Shown here: positions 6,718 to 6,736 of the stretch, in pieces
Numbering within the stretch: position 1 is the stretch's first letter
Layout: every line of letters begins with the position of its first letter
Origin: Bacteroidota bacterium
GTDB lineage: Bacteria; Bacteroidota; Bacteroidia; Bacteroidales; Marinifilaceae
Direction: 5' to 3'
Assembly: GCA_023400335.1 (NCBI GenBank)
Contig: JAEXFF010000157.1
Location: 1-6,736 of the forward strand
Length of the DNA: 6,736 nucleotides
Program-made: the position numbers and the translations under genes
Notes under the pieces: model-generated
The model's database searches: none
Told to the model about the DNA's origin: nothing
The model's input: the letters and a program-made list of their open reading frames with translations, nothing else

Positions 6718-6736
6718 CAACATTTTTTATCTCTTT

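Overview
The window looks like chromosomal DNA from a member of the Bacteroidota, most likely order Bacteroidales. The evidence is moderately AT-rich sequence, start codons without convincing Shine-Dalgarno sequences, upstream boxes matching the Bacteroides-type -7 element TAnnTTTG, and periplasmic-TPR histidine kinases of a kind common in that phylum. The genus cannot be fixed from the sequence; an Odoribacter- or Butyricimonas-like gut anaerobe is only a guess. Nothing suggests a mobile element, prophage, CRISPR array or RNA gene.

Layout, left to right. (1) Positions 1-531, plus strand: the C-terminal part of the Hsp90 chaperone HtpG, cut by the window edge, ending in a tandem stop and a strong rho-independent terminator (553-583). 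(2) Positions 4445-585, minus strand: a two-gene operon of paralogous membrane histidine kinases. Each has a signal peptide, a periplasmic TPR-type sensor region, one transmembrane helix and a cytoplasmic HisKA/HATPase module. The first kinase has all catalytic boxes. The second keeps the phospho-acceptor histidine but has lost the recognisable ATP-binding boxes. A well-matched promoter lies just upstream (4478-4507). (3) Positions 4674-5291, plus strand, divergent from the kinases: a six-helix DUF308/HdeD-type membrane protein. (4) Positions 6685-5459, minus strand: a full-length two-domain CinA (nucleotide/NAD salvage, competence-damage family), with its own -7 box at the window's right edge.

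The only functional unit visible is the kinase pair. Its order, its 9-bp gap and its shared architecture suggest that an active kinase and a catalytically dead paralogue are made together and may act as a heterodimer. No response regulator, receiver domain or DNA-binding output domain is present in the window, so the target is unknown. HtpG, the DUF308 protein and CinA look like ordinary housekeeping or accessory neighbours with their own transcription signals. The kinase/pseudokinase tandem is the part most worth following up.
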